Part shown: piece by piece, positions 34,845-44,155 of the stretch
Layout of the letters: every line of letters starts with the position of its first letter
Position numbering within the stretch: the stretch's first letter is position 1
Assembly (NCBI GenBank): GCA_963701715.1
Contig: CAVPAX010000005.1
Span: forward strand, 310,001-374,000
From: Methylotenera_A sp963701715
Lineage (GTDB): Bacteria > Pseudomonadota > Gammaproteobacteria > Burkholderiales > Methylophilaceae
Direction of reading: 5' to 3'
Length of the DNA stretch: 64,000 nt
Translations under genes and position numbers: made by a program
The notes under the pieces: generated by a model
What the model saw: only the letters and a program-made list of their open reading frames with translations
Told to the model about the DNA's origin: nothing
The model's database searches: none

Positions 34845-36665
34845 TTATTTCCCATTAGTCTCTGCTGGTTTGGCGGCTTCAGCTGCTGCTTTAGCGGCTT
34901 TTGCACGCTCTATTGCAGCTGCTATTTTTGCTTGTTTTTCTGCATCAAAGGCAGGTTTCTCAATACCAGCCGCCTGACGTCTTGCATCGATTTCTGCAAT
35001 TTCCTTTTTTACACTTTCATCTGTGTTAGCAATGTTCTTAGGTGCCTCGCCAATTGCTGCGGCGGCAGCTTTAGCGGCCTTGGCACGTTCAATTGCGGCC
35101 GCAATTGCGGCTTTTTTGACATCATCTGCGCCAGAAGTGACAGGGCTGGAAGCCGCATTCTGATTGACTTCCAGGACAGGTGTTTTTTCTGCTTTTAATG
35201 CTCTTTTTGCAGCTTCTTCTTTGCCCGCAGCAGCCCGTTCTGCATGCTTTGCAGCACGCTCTTGTTTTTCGCGCTCGATGCGCGCCAACCTGAATTCGTT
35301 GCGTTCACGCGCCAAGTCAGCGGCCTCTCGTGCTTTATCCAGAGCGATGATTTCACTCTTGGCGTAACGGTAATATTGCACCAATGGAATGTGGCTGGGG
35401 CACACGAAAGAGCAAGCGCCGCACTCGATGCAATCGAACAGCTTATAATCATTCGCTTTCTCGAAATTATCCGATTTGGCAAACCAATATAGTTCTTGCG
35501 GCTGCAAATTCACCGGGCAGGCGTCTGCACAGCGTGCACAGCGTATGCACGGCATAGGTATAGGTGGCGGCGCAAATAGGTTAGGCGATGAGGCGATGAT
35601 GCAATTGGCGGCCTTGGTAATCGGCACATTTTCATCGGGCAAATCGAAACCCATCATTGGGCCACCCATGATGTAGTGCGTGGTGTCAGGTTTGGCACCG
35701 CCAGCCGCTTTGATTAAATGCGGCAAAGGTGTACCAAATCGCACTTCAAAATTTTGTGGCTTTTGCACGTTGCCGGTAACAGTCACAATGCGGCTAAGCG
35801 CGGGCTCCCCAAGCTCAAAAAATCGGTACAGCGCCAATACGGTCGCCACGTTAAATACTTGTAGGCCGACGTCGGTAGAGCGTTTGTCATATGGGATTTC
35901 TGCGCCCAATACCAAATGCACCAAGCGCCGTGCATCGCCGCTAGGGTAGAGCGTAGGAACCACCACAACCTGGATGGAAGTATTTGCGGTTGCTGCCTGC
36001 ATAGATGCAATGGCTTCAGGCTTGTTGTCCTCAATGCCAATCAGCACTTTTTCTGCGCCGAGCAAGCGTTGAGTGACTTCGATGCCTTTCATTATTTCAT
36101 TCGCACGTTCACGCATCAGCATGTCATCACAGGTGATGTAAGGCTCGCATTCGGCGGCATTAACCACTAGTGTATGGATTTCTGATTTGCAGCCGACACG
36201 CAGTTTGATTTGGGTTGGAAACGTGGCGCCGCCAAAGCCTACAATGCCCGAAGAGCGCAAGCTTGCAATGAGTGTATTGCAATCAGTGTTGCGCCAGTCT
36301 TGCGGTTGGCGCGCAATCCACTCGTCTTTGCCGTCAGGCTTAATGGTGATGCATCTGTCAGGCAGGCCGGAAGGGTGCGGAATAATCGCATCCTCAATCG
36401 CAACAATCGTGCCGGATGTGGTGGCGTGTATGGCTGCAGACACGGTACCTTCTGCTTCTGCAAGCAATTGGCCTTTTGACACTTTGTCGCCAACCTGCAC
36501 TTTGATTTTTGGAATATTGCCGACATGCTGGCGCAGTGGCAGTACGATTTTTTCGGGCAGCGGTAATTGCCCAATCGGCAATTGCGTTGATTGCGCTTTG
36601 TTCTCAGGCGGATGGACGCCGCCGTGAAATTTGAAAACCTTAGTCAAGTTAACCAGCGCGTTCAT
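34845..36665 (-). CDS. rnfC: Rnf complex iron-sulfur/NADH-binding subunit RnfC
   Basis: 606-residue peripheral subunit. The N-terminal FKFHGGVHPPENK, a flavin/NADH-binding domain with GIVGFGGATFPTQIK, then two [4Fe-4S] motifs, CIRCARCADACPVN and CIECGACSFVCPSH, at about residues 375-425. The last ~170 residues are an Ala/Lys/Glu-rich helical tail with a repeated AAAIERAKAAKAAA segment, as in other proteobacterial RnfC. Overlaps rnfB by 4 bp. Confidence 0.94.
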   Translation of the reverse strand: MNALVNLTKVFKFHGGVHPPENKAQSTQLPIGQLPLPEKIVLPLRQHVGNIPKIKVQVGDKVSKGQLLAEAEGTVSAAIHATTSGTIVAIEDAIIPHPSGLPDRCITIKPDGKDEWIARQPQDWRNTDCNTLIASLRSSGIVGFGGATFPTQIKLRVGCKSEIHTLVVNAAECEPYITCDDMLMRERANEIMKGIEVTQRLLGAEKVLIGIEDNKPEAIASMQAATANTSIQVVVVPTLYPSGDARRLVHLVLGAEIPYDKRSTDVGLQVFNVATVLALYRFFELGEPALSRIVTVTGNVQKPQNFEVRFGTPLPHLIKAAGGAKPDTTHYIMGGPMMGFDLPDENVPITKAANCIIASSPNLFAPPPIPMPCIRCARCADACPVNLQPQELYWFAKSDNFEKANDYKLFDCIECGACSFVCPSHIPLVQYYRYAKSEIIALDKAREAADLARERNEFRLARIEREKQERAAKHAERAAAGKEEAAKRALKAEKTPVLEVNQNAASSPVTSGADDVKKAAIAAAIERAKAAKAAAAAIGEAPKNIANTDESVKKEIAEIDARRQAAGIEKPAFDAEKQAKIAAAIERAKAAKAAAEAAKPAETNGK

Positions 36666-37222
36666 TTCAAGCTCATCACGGGTTTAATCGGAATGGTTGG
36701 GTATTTCCACTTCCAGTTATCAGGTGTTTCTGCAATCGGCTCCATCGTAATGCAGTCGACCGGGCAAGGCGCCACGCATAATTCGCAGCCCGTGCACTCG
36801 CTCGCAATAATGGTGTGCATGTGTTTGGCAGCACCCAAAATAGCATCTACCGGGCAGGCTTGAATGCATAAAGTACAGCCAATACAAACCTTTTCATCAA
36901 TAAAAGCCACTGCCTTTGGTTTGGGTGCGCCATGTTCGGCATTGAGTGGCTTGTATTCCACACCCAATAAATCGGCCAGTGCATGCACGCCTGCATCACC
37001 GCCTGGCGGGCATTGATTAATATCGGCTTCGCCTTTAGCAATAGCCGTGGCATAGGGCTTGCAACCTGGGTAACCGCACTGGCCGCATTGTGTTTGCGGC
37101 AGAATGGCGTCAATCCGTGCGATAAGTGGATCGCCTTCCACTTTGAATTTAAGCGCGGCAAAACCCAGCAATCCGCCCAAGGTCAGTGCCAAGCCAATCA
37201 TAATGTATAAAGCGGTTAACAT
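36662..37222 (-). CDS. rnfB: Rnf complex iron-sulfur subunit RnfB
   Basis: 186-residue subunit that takes electrons into the complex. N-terminal membrane helix (residues 3-22), a 4Fe-4S motif CGQCGYPGCKPYA, then a two-cluster ferredoxin domain with CIGCTLCIQACPVD and CTGCELCVAPCPVD. Starts 20 bp after rnfA and overlaps rnfC. Confidence 0.94.
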   Translation of the reverse strand: MLTALYIMIGLALTLGGLLGFAALKFKVEGDPLIARIDAILPQTQCGQCGYPGCKPYATAIAKGEADINQCPPGGDAGVHALADLLGVEYKPLNAEHGAPKPKAVAFIDEKVCIGCTLCIQACPVDAILGAAKHMHTIIASECTGCELCVAPCPVDCITMEPIAETPDNWKWKYPTIPIKPVMSLK

Positions 37223-37241
37223 TGATTAATACTTATCAAGC

Positions 37242-37826
37242 CTAATATTTGTCGAGGCCGGCGAAACCCATAAATGCAAGGCTCATTAAAGCCGCCGTGA
37301 CCATGGCAATGGCAGAACCTTGAAATGTTTTGGGCACATCGGCGGCCTCCAGGCGTTCGCGCATTGAGGCAAACAGAATTAGCACCATTGAAAAGCCGAC
37401 CGCGCCACCAAAGCCATATAGGCCAGATTCTATTGGCCCATGGCTGGATTGCGCATTGAGGAGCGGAATACCCAGCACTGCGCAGTTGGTGGTAATAAGA
37501 GGCAGGAAAATGCCGAGCATTTGATAGAGTAACGGAAAGTTTTTTTCCATCACAATTTCTGTAAATTGCACCACGCCGGCAATCACTACAATAAATGACA
37601 GGGTGCGCAGATACTGTAGACTGTTTGGCTCGAGTAGATAATGATTGATTGCCCAACTGGTCATTGAGCCAACTGTCAATACGAATGCAGTTGCAGCAGC
37701 CATGCCGATGGACGCTTCTAGTTTTTTAGAAACACCCATAAATGGACATAAGCCTAAAATTTTAACAAGTACGATATTATTTACTAACACCGTGCTGATT
37801 AAAATTAAAATGTAACTCTGTGACAT
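37242..37826 (-). CDS. rnfA: Rnf complex membrane subunit RnfA
   Basis: 194-residue integral membrane subunit with six helices; motifs NNIVLVKILGLCPFMGVSKK and LLITTNCAV-like LPLITTNCAVLGIP. First gene of rnfABCDGE-nth; the promoter should lie in the 269-bp gap before dapA, in which I saw no gene and no confident promoter. Confidence 0.94.
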   Translation of the reverse strand: MSQSYILILISTVLVNNIVLVKILGLCPFMGVSKKLEASIGMAAATAFVLTVGSMTSWAINHYLLEPNSLQYLRTLSFIVVIAGVVQFTEIVMEKNFPLLYQMLGIFLPLITTNCAVLGIPLLNAQSSHGPIESGLYGFGGAVGFSMVLILFASMRERLEAADVPKTFQGSAIAMVTAALMSLAFMGFAGLDKY

Positions 37827-38095
37827 AGGCGAACCTGTTAGTTTAGCTGCGATTATACTGTGTTTTGTAATGGATTAGAACGCAATCTACCTGGCAAACT
37901 CAAGCAAAACCCAGACGCGCGCGTTATGTAACCATGCAATATATGGGATATTTTTTCTAATTACAAAGAATAAGTGGGAATATTTATAGCATTATTTGTT
38001 ATGTATGATTTATTTCAAGACGAATCAACAGCGTTTTCGCAATAAACAGGCAGTTTCGGTTAAAATAACACACTTTATTTTTAGCAGGTTTCTAT

Positions 38096-38971
38096 ATGCT
38101 GCAAGGTAGTTTGGTTGCCATTGTCACCCCGATGTTTGATGATGGAAGTTTGGATTTAGACGCATTGCGTGCGCTGATTGATTTTCATATCGATGCAGGT
38201 ACGGATGGTATTGTCATCGTTGGCACGACCGGTGAATCACCGACCGTAGATGTTAATGAACATTGCTTACTGATTAAAACGACGGTAGAGCATGTCAACG
38301 GTCGCATTGCAGTAATTGCTGGAACTGGGGCAAACTCCACAAGCGAGGCGATTGAATTAACGGCAAAGGCAAAAACCTTAGGTGCGGATGCGTGTTTACT
38401 GGTGGCACCATACTACAATAAACCTACGCAAGAGGGTTTGTATCAACATTATGCTGCGATAGCTGCGGCTGTGGATATTCCACAAATTTTATATAACGTG
38501 CCAGGCCGTACAGGTTGCGATATAGCAAATGACACGGTGCTAAGGCTTGCAGCTATTAAAAATATCGTTGGCATTAAAGATGCTACCGGGAGTATAGAGC
38601 GGGGAACAGATTTACTGTTGCGCGCACCTAAAGACTTTGCGATTTATAGCGGAGATGATGCTACAGGAATGGCGTTGATGCTGTTAGGCGGGCATGGCGT
38701 GATATCGGTTACTGCAAATGTAGCGCCTAAATTAATGCATGAAATGTGTGTGGCTGCGATGGCGGGAAATGTCAAAACGGCTTGTGAAATTAATGCTAAA
38801 TTATTTGGTCTGCATCAAAAATTATTTGTAGAGGCGAACCCAATCCCTGTGAAATGGGTCATGCAACAGATGGCTTTAATTAAAACTGGCATACGATTGC
38901 CGATGGTAAATTTATCTGTGCAATACCATGAAGTATTACGTGCGGCCATGCGTCAGGCAAACCTTATTTAA
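38096..38971 (+). CDS. dapA: 4-hydroxy-tetrahydrodipicolinate synthase
   Basis: Condenses pyruvate with aspartate semialdehyde on the lysine/diaminopimelate path. 291 residues, TIM barrel; GTTGESPTV, the catalytic tyrosine in YNVPGRTGCD, the Schiff-base lysine in VGIKDATGS, and the YSGDDATG segment are all present. bamC follows 24 bp downstream, the standard proteobacterial order. Confidence 0.97.
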   Translation: MLQGSLVAIVTPMFDDGSLDLDALRALIDFHIDAGTDGIVIVGTTGESPTVDVNEHCLLIKTTVEHVNGRIAVIAGTGANSTSEAIELTAKAKTLGADACLLVAPYYNKPTQEGLYQHYAAIAAAVDIPQILYNVPGRTGCDIANDTVLRLAAIKNIVGIKDATGSIERGTDLLLRAPKDFAIYSGDDATGMALMLLGGHGVISVTANVAPKLMHEMCVAAMAGNVKTACEINAKLFGLHQKLFVEANPIPVKWVMQQMALIKTGIRLPMVNLSVQYHEVLRAAMRQANLI

Positions 38972-38995
38972 TGATAGTAAATTGGTGGTAGAAAC

Positions 38996-40258
38996 ATGAA
39001 ACAAAAGGCTATATTTAGGTTAACCGCAGCAGCATTGCTTGCTTTGCTTGTAAGTGCTTGCGATTCCATTCCGTTTATCGATACATCGTCTGATTATAAA
39101 GGCGCTGGACGCTCACGTCCGCTTGAAGTGCCACCTGATTTAACCTCAGTGAATTCTAGCGATGCATATAGTGTGCCGGGTGGCAGTACTACTTATAACA
39201 CCTACAACCAAGCCCAGGATGGTCAGGAAGCTGGTGTGGAAAAAGTGTTGCCCACATCTGATAGCGTGCGCATGGAGAAAGCGGGCGCACAAAGATGGTT
39301 GGTGGTAAATGCGCCAGCAGAGAAAATTTGGCCTGTGGTGCGTGAGTTCTGGATAGACCAGGGTTTTGCGGTACGAGTGGAAAATGCGGAAACAGGTGTA
39401 ATGGAAACCGAATGGGTTGAAGCGGATGCCATTAAGGCCAAAGAGGAAAAGAAAAATATGGGAGAAAAGTTTGATGAATGGATGGACAAGCTCTCAGGTC
39501 TGGCTGATCGACGTAAGTTCCGTACGCGTCTGGAGCGCGGTGAAAAGGAAGGTTCAACCGAAATTTATATGACACATCGCACGGTAAGTGGTGCGCCGGA
39601 TGATGGAAAAAATGTTGTTAAGACGCAATTGGGCGAAATAGACACAGGATATCGCTTGGACTCTTCAAAACCGCTTACAAAAGCGGAAGAAAACGACGCT
39701 GATTTAGATGCAGAACTGTTGCGCCGGCTGATGGTGAAATTAGGTGTGGAAGAGAAGCGCGCTCAAGAAATTGTCGCCAATCCAGTATCTGAAAAGCGTG
39801 CAGAGGTAGTGAAAGAAGCAGACAGCAGCGTCACTTTAAATTTAAACGATCCATTTGATCGCGGTTGGCGCCGTGTCGGCTTGGCACTTGATAGAATCGG
39901 GTTTGTGACGGAAGATAAAGATCGTTCGAATGGTTTGTTTTATGTGCGATACGCCGATGTGGATATTGATGATGGACCTAAGAAGAAGAAAGGCCTGCTT
40001 GATACGCTAAAATTCTGGGGCGATGACGAAGAAGTGGAAAATAAATCCAAACCAAAAGAAGAAAAAACGATTGTTGATAAGCTGCAATTTTGGAAAGGTG
40101 ATGACGGTAAAACTGATCCATCCAAACAATATCGCATTAAAGTGGTAGAGACTGAAAATGGCGGTACGCGTGTGAATGTCGTGGATAGTGATGATAAGCG
40201 CAATCGCAGTACGACTGCTAACCGTATTATTGCTCTGCTGTACGACCAGTTGAAATAA
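38996..40258 (+). CDS. bamC: Outer membrane assembly lipoprotein BamC
   Basis: Accessory lipoprotein of the BAM complex. 420 residues, longer than E. coli BamC (~340). The signal peptide ends in the lipobox LVSAC with Cys22; the BamC N-terminal stretch follows (SRPLEVPPDLTSV), then two helix-grip domains. The extra length comes from lysine/glutamate-rich loops in both domains. Follows dapA. Confidence 0.9.
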   Translation: MKQKAIFRLTAAALLALLVSACDSIPFIDTSSDYKGAGRSRPLEVPPDLTSVNSSDAYSVPGGSTTYNTYNQAQDGQEAGVEKVLPTSDSVRMEKAGAQRWLVVNAPAEKIWPVVREFWIDQGFAVRVENAETGVMETEWVEADAIKAKEEKKNMGEKFDEWMDKLSGLADRRKFRTRLERGEKEGSTEIYMTHRTVSGAPDDGKNVVKTQLGEIDTGYRLDSSKPLTKAEENDADLDAELLRRLMVKLGVEEKRAQEIVANPVSEKRAEVVKEADSSVTLNLNDPFDRGWRRVGLALDRIGFVTEDKDRSNGLFYVRYADVDIDDGPKKKKGLLDTLKFWGDDEEVENKSKPKEEKTIVDKLQFWKGDDGKTDPSKQYRIKVVETENGGTRVNVVDSDDKRNRSTTANRIIALLYDQLK

Positions 40259-40267
40259 ATAGTCTTC

Positions 40268-41068
40268 ATGCGTTTTGCGTCGCTAGGCAGTGGCAGTGCT
40301 GGCAACTGCATGGTGATAGAGAAGGCTTCAACACGTTTATTACTTGATTGTGGCTTTGCTGTAAGTGAGGTTGTCAAGCGCTTGCAAAAGCTGGATCTAG
40401 AGCCGCAAGACATTACAGGTATTTTAATTACGCATGAGCATGACGATCATGCGAAAGGCGCGTTTAGGTTTGCGGCAAAATATGCCGTTCCAATTTGGCT
40501 GTCGCATGGAACATTAAAAATGTGCGAGCGTTATCTGCCAGTCAAAACAACAGAGCCTTTTTTGCCAGAAGATGTTCACATCTCTCTCAATGTGATTGAT
40601 AGCCACACAAAATTTCATATAGAGCAACTCGAGATCACGCCATACCCTGTGCCGCACGATGCGCGCGAACCAACGCAGTTCACTTTTACAGACGGCAATC
40701 ACAAATTAGGTGTTTTAACTGATGCAGGCTCTTCGACTTCATATATAGAACAGGTGTTAACTCTTTGCGATGCCTTGGTGCTGGAATGTAACCATGACTT
40801 GCAAATGCTTGAAAATGGCCCATATGCCTGGCCGTTAAAAAAACGGGTGGGCAGCAGACTCGGGCATTTAGATAACGAAAGTGCGGCTACACTGTTAACC
40901 AAACTTGATAATAATAAGCTTAGACATATTATTGCTGCACATTTAAGCGCAAAAAATAATACGCAAACGTTAGCGAGGAAAGCATTAAGTCAGGCACTTA
41001 ATTGTGAAATGGATTGGATTGGCATTGCGGATCAGGCGGAAGGGTTTGCCTGGCGTGGCTTTGATTAG
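40268..41068 (+). CDS. MBL-fold metallohydrolase (YycJ/WalJ-like)
   Basis: 266-residue metallo-beta-lactamase-fold protein. FASLGSGSAGNCMVIE at the N-terminus and the metal motif THEHDDHAKG are characteristic of the YycJ group; further ligands lie in PVPHDAREP, LTDAGSST and HLSAKNN. Probably a nuclease or phosphodiesterase in DNA repair or wall homeostasis (family-based). Starts 9 bp after bamC. Confidence 0.85.
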   Translation: MRFASLGSGSAGNCMVIEKASTRLLLDCGFAVSEVVKRLQKLDLEPQDITGILITHEHDDHAKGAFRFAAKYAVPIWLSHGTLKMCERYLPVKTTEPFLPEDVHISLNVIDSHTKFHIEQLEITPYPVPHDAREPTQFTFTDGNHKLGVLTDAGSSTSYIEQVLTLCDALVLECNHDLQMLENGPYAWPLKKRVGSRLGHLDNESAATLLTKLDNNKLRHIIAAHLSAKNNTQTLARKALSQALNCEMDWIGIADQAEGFAWRGFD

Positions 41069-41117
41069 TTAAAGGCATGTATATGCAAATTAAATCTAAT
41101 CCATGATCCACATAACA

Positions 41118-41144
41118 AAAAAGCCGACATTTAGTCGGCTTTTT
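41118..41144. terminator. Bidirectional terminator
   Basis: Perfect 11-bp stem AAAAAGCCGAC and GTCGGCTTTTT with loop ATTTA between the convergent MBL and Ala-rich lipoprotein genes. Confidence 0.9.
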
Positions 41145-41165
41145 ATGCTTGTTGCTAAAGACTAA

Positions 41166-41402
41166 TTACTTAGCAGCTTCAGCAGGAGCAGCTTCAGCAG
41201 CAGGTGCAGCTTCAGCAGCAGGAGCAGCTTCAGCAGCAGGAGCTTCAGCAGCAGGAGCTTCAGCAGCAGGAGCTTCAGCAGCAGGAGCTTCAGCAGGAGC
41301 TTCAGCAGCAGGAGCAGCTTCAGCAGGAGCTTCAGCAGGTTTTTCGCCACAAGCAGTTAAAGCAAGTGCTAATAATGCAGCTAATAGAGCAGAACGTGTC
41401 AT
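41166..41402 (-). CDS. Small Ala/Pro/Glu-repeat lipoprotein
   Basis: A 78-residue predicted lipoprotein: signal peptide with lipobox LTAC (Cys18), a short GEKPAE segment, then almost only Ala, Pro and Glu in units such as EAPAA to the C-terminal K. It is probably membrane-anchored and extended. The function is unknown. The coding DNA is a near-perfect 15-bp tandem repeat, so length variation is likely. A frame on the other strand is a by-product of this repeat. Confidence 0.7.
   Translation of the reverse strand: MTRSALLAALLALALTACGEKPAEAPAEAAPAAEAPAEAPAAEAPAAEAPAAEAPAAEAAPAAEAAPAAEAAPAEAAK
41180..41340. repeat. 15-bp tandem repeat in lipoprotein gene
   Basis: Units of GCAGCAGGAGCTTCA recur with almost no variation in the middle (about 41225-41300) and with shorter or variant units at the flanks. 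The near-identity at the DNA level fits recent slippage or recombination. Confidence 0.8.
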
Positions 41403-41586
41403 TTTTTGTATCCCTTACGATATGAACTAAAGTTAAACCAGTTACGGCGGACCACCTTTAGCCCAACCGAGTGGCATGAATTTTACCAGCAATTATAAAA
41501 AATTCCAGTATTTTTTGGATTAATGACGATTTTTAACTCAAAAAGTCGTTGATTTGCAACAATTTAGATGTGAAAGCTCATGTTTT

Positions 41587-42387
41587 TTAGTCTACTTTTA
41601 TAATTAGACTGGATTTTTGCTGGCTGGATGTATTTTGTATGCCTAGAATTTTCCGGCTCACTTCGTCATTTTGTTGCATTGTGCCGCCAATATCTACCCA
41701 ATTTCCTAATGTCGTGCGAATAACAGTTGTTAGGTCTTCAAAGTCGATAAAGCCTTGATGATTGCGTCTGGCAATGCGTGGTGTGATTTCGAGCTCTACC
41801 TGATTGCCGACTGTGTGTGGACGTACCGCAAACCCTGTACTTATTTCCTGCCAGTCGGTGGTGCGCTCAATGTGCACATAGCGCCGTGTGATGGTTACCC
41901 ATTCTTGTGTAAAAGGGATAATCTGACCAACGCGAATAAACGCACGCTCACCGTCGAGAACATTAATAAATTGACTGCTGCTTTGCTGCGTATTCCTGCT
42001 ATTGCGTTCAAAATCCACATTGCCGCTGTTAGGTTTCGCATGTCTATCGTTTTCCACGGTCACTTTGCCCACTTTAACGTTGCCGCTGGCTTCGGTACGT
42101 TCTTGCTGGGTTTGTATGTTGCTACTGTTGTTTACGGTGATTTTGCGATTCACTTTGGCTGCATCTAGTTTTTCCACAGTGGCTTCTATTTCGCGCATAC
42201 GTTCTGGCGAGGTGCGTAAGATCAGCTGATTATCCATGCCTGTTGCCGTGCCGTTTTCGCCTACCATCGGAGAAACAATGGGCAATAAATCATTCGCAAA
42301 CCGATGTTGCAAGGTAATGATTTTGAATTCGGTTTCTGCAAAAGCAGAAAAACCAAACAAACACAAAATCAATGCTAAAAATTTCAT
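41587..42387 (-). CDS. Short secretin-like protein
   Basis: 266 residues with a signal peptide (cleavage after FSAFA). The N-terminal domain (FKIITLQHRFANDLLPIVSP, NQLILRTSPERMREIE) resembles secretin N0/N1 domains of PilQ/GspD, and the C-terminal half has a secretin-core-like segment (RAFIRVGQIIPF, GFAVRPHTVGNQVELEITPR). It is much shorter than a pore-forming secretin, and no secretion genes lie nearby. It may act with a distant type II/IV system or stand alone. It follows roxA and a DUF gene on the same strand. Confidence 0.65.
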   Translation of the reverse strand: MKFLALILCLFGFSAFAETEFKIITLQHRFANDLLPIVSPMVGENGTATGMDNQLILRTSPERMREIEATVEKLDAAKVNRKITVNNSSNIQTQQERTEASGNVKVGKVTVENDRHAKPNSGNVDFERNSRNTQQSSSQFINVLDGERAFIRVGQIIPFTQEWVTITRRYVHIERTTDWQEISTGFAVRPHTVGNQVELEITPRIARRNHQGFIDFEDLTTVIRTTLGNWVDIGGTMQQNDEVSRKILGIQNTSSQQKSSLIIKVD

Positions 42388-42403
42388 GGCAGAAATTCCT
42401 GAC

Positions 42404-42904
42404 TTATAAGCCTAGCTGGGTAACAGAAACTATATTGGCAGTTTCTTCAAGCAGCTCATCAAAACGCATCAACAAATTAGCTGCCATCTCTTCATCATTA
42501 AACGCAAACTTAAAGCGCGCCTGGTCAATGTGAAAACGCCGCAGATAATGCTTTTTGTCGGCAATAACAAAACAATCTTTGGCGACTTTTGCCGCATCAT
42601 TGGTTTCGTATACGGTCATTTTGTGGCCATAAAGTCTAAGCATTTCAAATAGTTTTGGGCAATGATTAATAAAATGCTGCGTGCTTTGCAAAATGATCGT
42701 AAGCTTGTTCAGTGGATTACTATTTAAAAAATTATGAATAAGCTCCACGCGATTTTGGCTGGCATACCCACCCTTTAAGAAGTCCTGGTCAAAAATAAGT
42801 AAATCATCAGAAGCCTCAGCAATGATCAAATCCAGTGCTGCTTCGTAATTACGTTCGCCGAAAATAATCGTGTCGGCTACCAGTTCAGTTGCGCTCATAG
42901 TCAT
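42404..42904 (-). CDS. Conserved hypothetical protein (betaproteobacterial, near roxA)
   Basis: 166 residues without signal peptide or membrane segment. The pattern DLLIFDQDFLKGGYASQNR, then RFHIDQARFKFAFND, is conserved in uncharacterised betaproteobacterial proteins next to the cupin gene and suggests a phospholipase-D-like fold without HKD motifs. I do not recognise a function. The start overlaps the upstream roxA stop by 4 bp, so the two are translated together. Confidence 0.6.
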   Translation of the reverse strand: MTMSATELVADTIIFGERNYEAALDLIIAEASDDLLIFDQDFLKGGYASQNRVELIHNFLNSNPLNKLTIILQSTQHFINHCPKLFEMLRLYGHKMTVYETNDAAKVAKDCFVIADKKHYLRRFHIDQARFKFAFNDEEMAANLLMRFDELLEETANIVSVTQLGL

Positions 42905-44028
42905 TCACTTTCAAGGTAAATAAACCCGGCTAAATAGCTCTCAAAAAGCACATCACCAAGAGTCGCATAGATATTGGCTTGCAGGGCATATGTTTTTAAA
43001 TAGCGTTTGTCTGCTAAATCTTTCATACAGTTAATCATATCCGCAGGTACGGTCAATTTTTCGCCATTCAAGTAAAAGTTGTCGCGTGTAAATAGTAGCT
43101 GAGATTTCAAACCAAGCCATATAGATTTGTGGGCAATTTGTCTGATGAATTCATTTCTTGATATTTTGCGGTTTGGCTCAAAAACAATATCCAGCTTGGG
43201 TTCTGTCAGATATTTACCTAGAAAATCTGCCACACTATGCTTATCCCAAGTGATTTTTTGCAACATCTCACTTACTTTATTAATCATTTGTTCACTGATT
43301 TCTGCCGGGTGTTTTTGCAGGATTAAATCTGGGTCTGTGTATAAGCCTTCCGCTTGGACATTATCTTGCAGGTAATTTAAAAACTCATGCATCAACTCCT
43401 GCGTTTTCGGTGCGCGAAACCCGATTGAGTAAGTCATGCAATCGTCACCTGCTGCGATACCCCAGTGCGCAATTTGCGGCGGCAGGTAGAGCATATCGCC
43501 CGCTTCCAGTACCCACTCCTGTTCGGTTTCAAAGTGCTTTAAAATTTTCAGCGGCGCATTTTCGAGCAAACTTAAATCGACCTGTGCGCTGATTTTCCAA
43601 TTTCGCTTGCCGCTGCCTTGTAGCAAAAATACATCGTAGCTATCGGTGTGCGGGCCAACGCCGCCGCCGTCCGGAGCGTAGCTCACCATCAGGTCGTCCA
43701 GCCTTGCATGCGGGATAAAGTTAAATTCGGATATCAAATCCGCAGCTTCCGGCAGGTGATGATTCACGCTTTGTACTAACAGCGTCCAGTCTCTTTCGGG
43801 CAGTTGAGTAAAGTCAGCCTCATCAAACGGTCCGTTCCGTACGCTCCATCTCCCTTTTTTTTGCTGAATGATTCGGGCCTGCACGTCATCTTCACAAGCC
43901 AACCCCGCAAGTTCATTGGGGTTGAGCAGGCCTTTAAAATCAGGCATCGCACCGCGAATTAAGAGTGGTTTTTTCTGCCAATATTCGGCCAAAAATTGCG
44001 CGGGTGTAAGCTGGTTAAGTAGTTGCAT
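42901..44028 (-). CDS. roxA: Ribosomal oxygenase-like cupin (RoxA/YcfD)
   Basis: 375-residue JmjC-type 2-oxoglutarate/Fe(II) oxygenase; E. coli YcfD hydroxylates an arginine of ribosomal protein L16. Visible are FLAEYWQKKPLLIRGA, the iron-binding HTDSYD, RNWKIS, and AGDMLYLPPQIAHWG with the second iron histidine. The C-terminal winged-helix-like region is present. A 20-nt match to the dispersed hairpin element encodes part of the last residues. Confidence 0.85.
   Translation of the reverse strand: MQLLNQLTPAQFLAEYWQKKPLLIRGAMPDFKGLLNPNELAGLACEDDVQARIIQQKKGRWSVRNGPFDEADFTQLPERDWTLLVQSVNHHLPEAADLISEFNFIPHARLDDLMVSYAPDGGGVGPHTDSYDVFLLQGSGKRNWKISAQVDLSLLENAPLKILKHFETEQEWVLEAGDMLYLPPQIAHWGIAAGDDCMTYSIGFRAPKTQELMHEFLNYLQDNVQAEGLYTDPDLILQKHPAEISEQMINKVSEMLQKITWDKHSVADFLGKYLTEPKLDIVFEPNRKISRNEFIRQIAHKSIWLGLKSQLLFTRDNFYLNGEKLTVPADMINCMKDLADKRYLKTYALQANIYATLGDVLFESYLAGFIYLESE
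42950..42990. repeat. Dispersed hairpin element, diverged copy C (inside roxA)
   Basis: GATATTGGCTTGCAGGGCAT at 42970-42989 is identical over 20 bases to copy A at 27355-27374. The left arm no longer matches, so the hairpin is lost. It encodes ALQANIYATLG near the RoxA C-terminus. Confidence 0.4.
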
Positions 44029-44155
44029 AGTGCTATTCTAAACGCGTTTTGGCATAACTAAAAAATCGTGCAAAAAAATTGCGTGACTATACAAGCAGGT
44101 ATATAGTAAAGTTTGAAAAATAATTAATTAAAAAATCTACTGAGGAGAATGCTGA

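Noticed and set aside
41149..41430. Long Ala/Ser/Gly frame on the plus strand
   Set aside because: It mirrors the repeat-coded lipoprotein on the minus strand, which has a start, signal peptide and lipobox.
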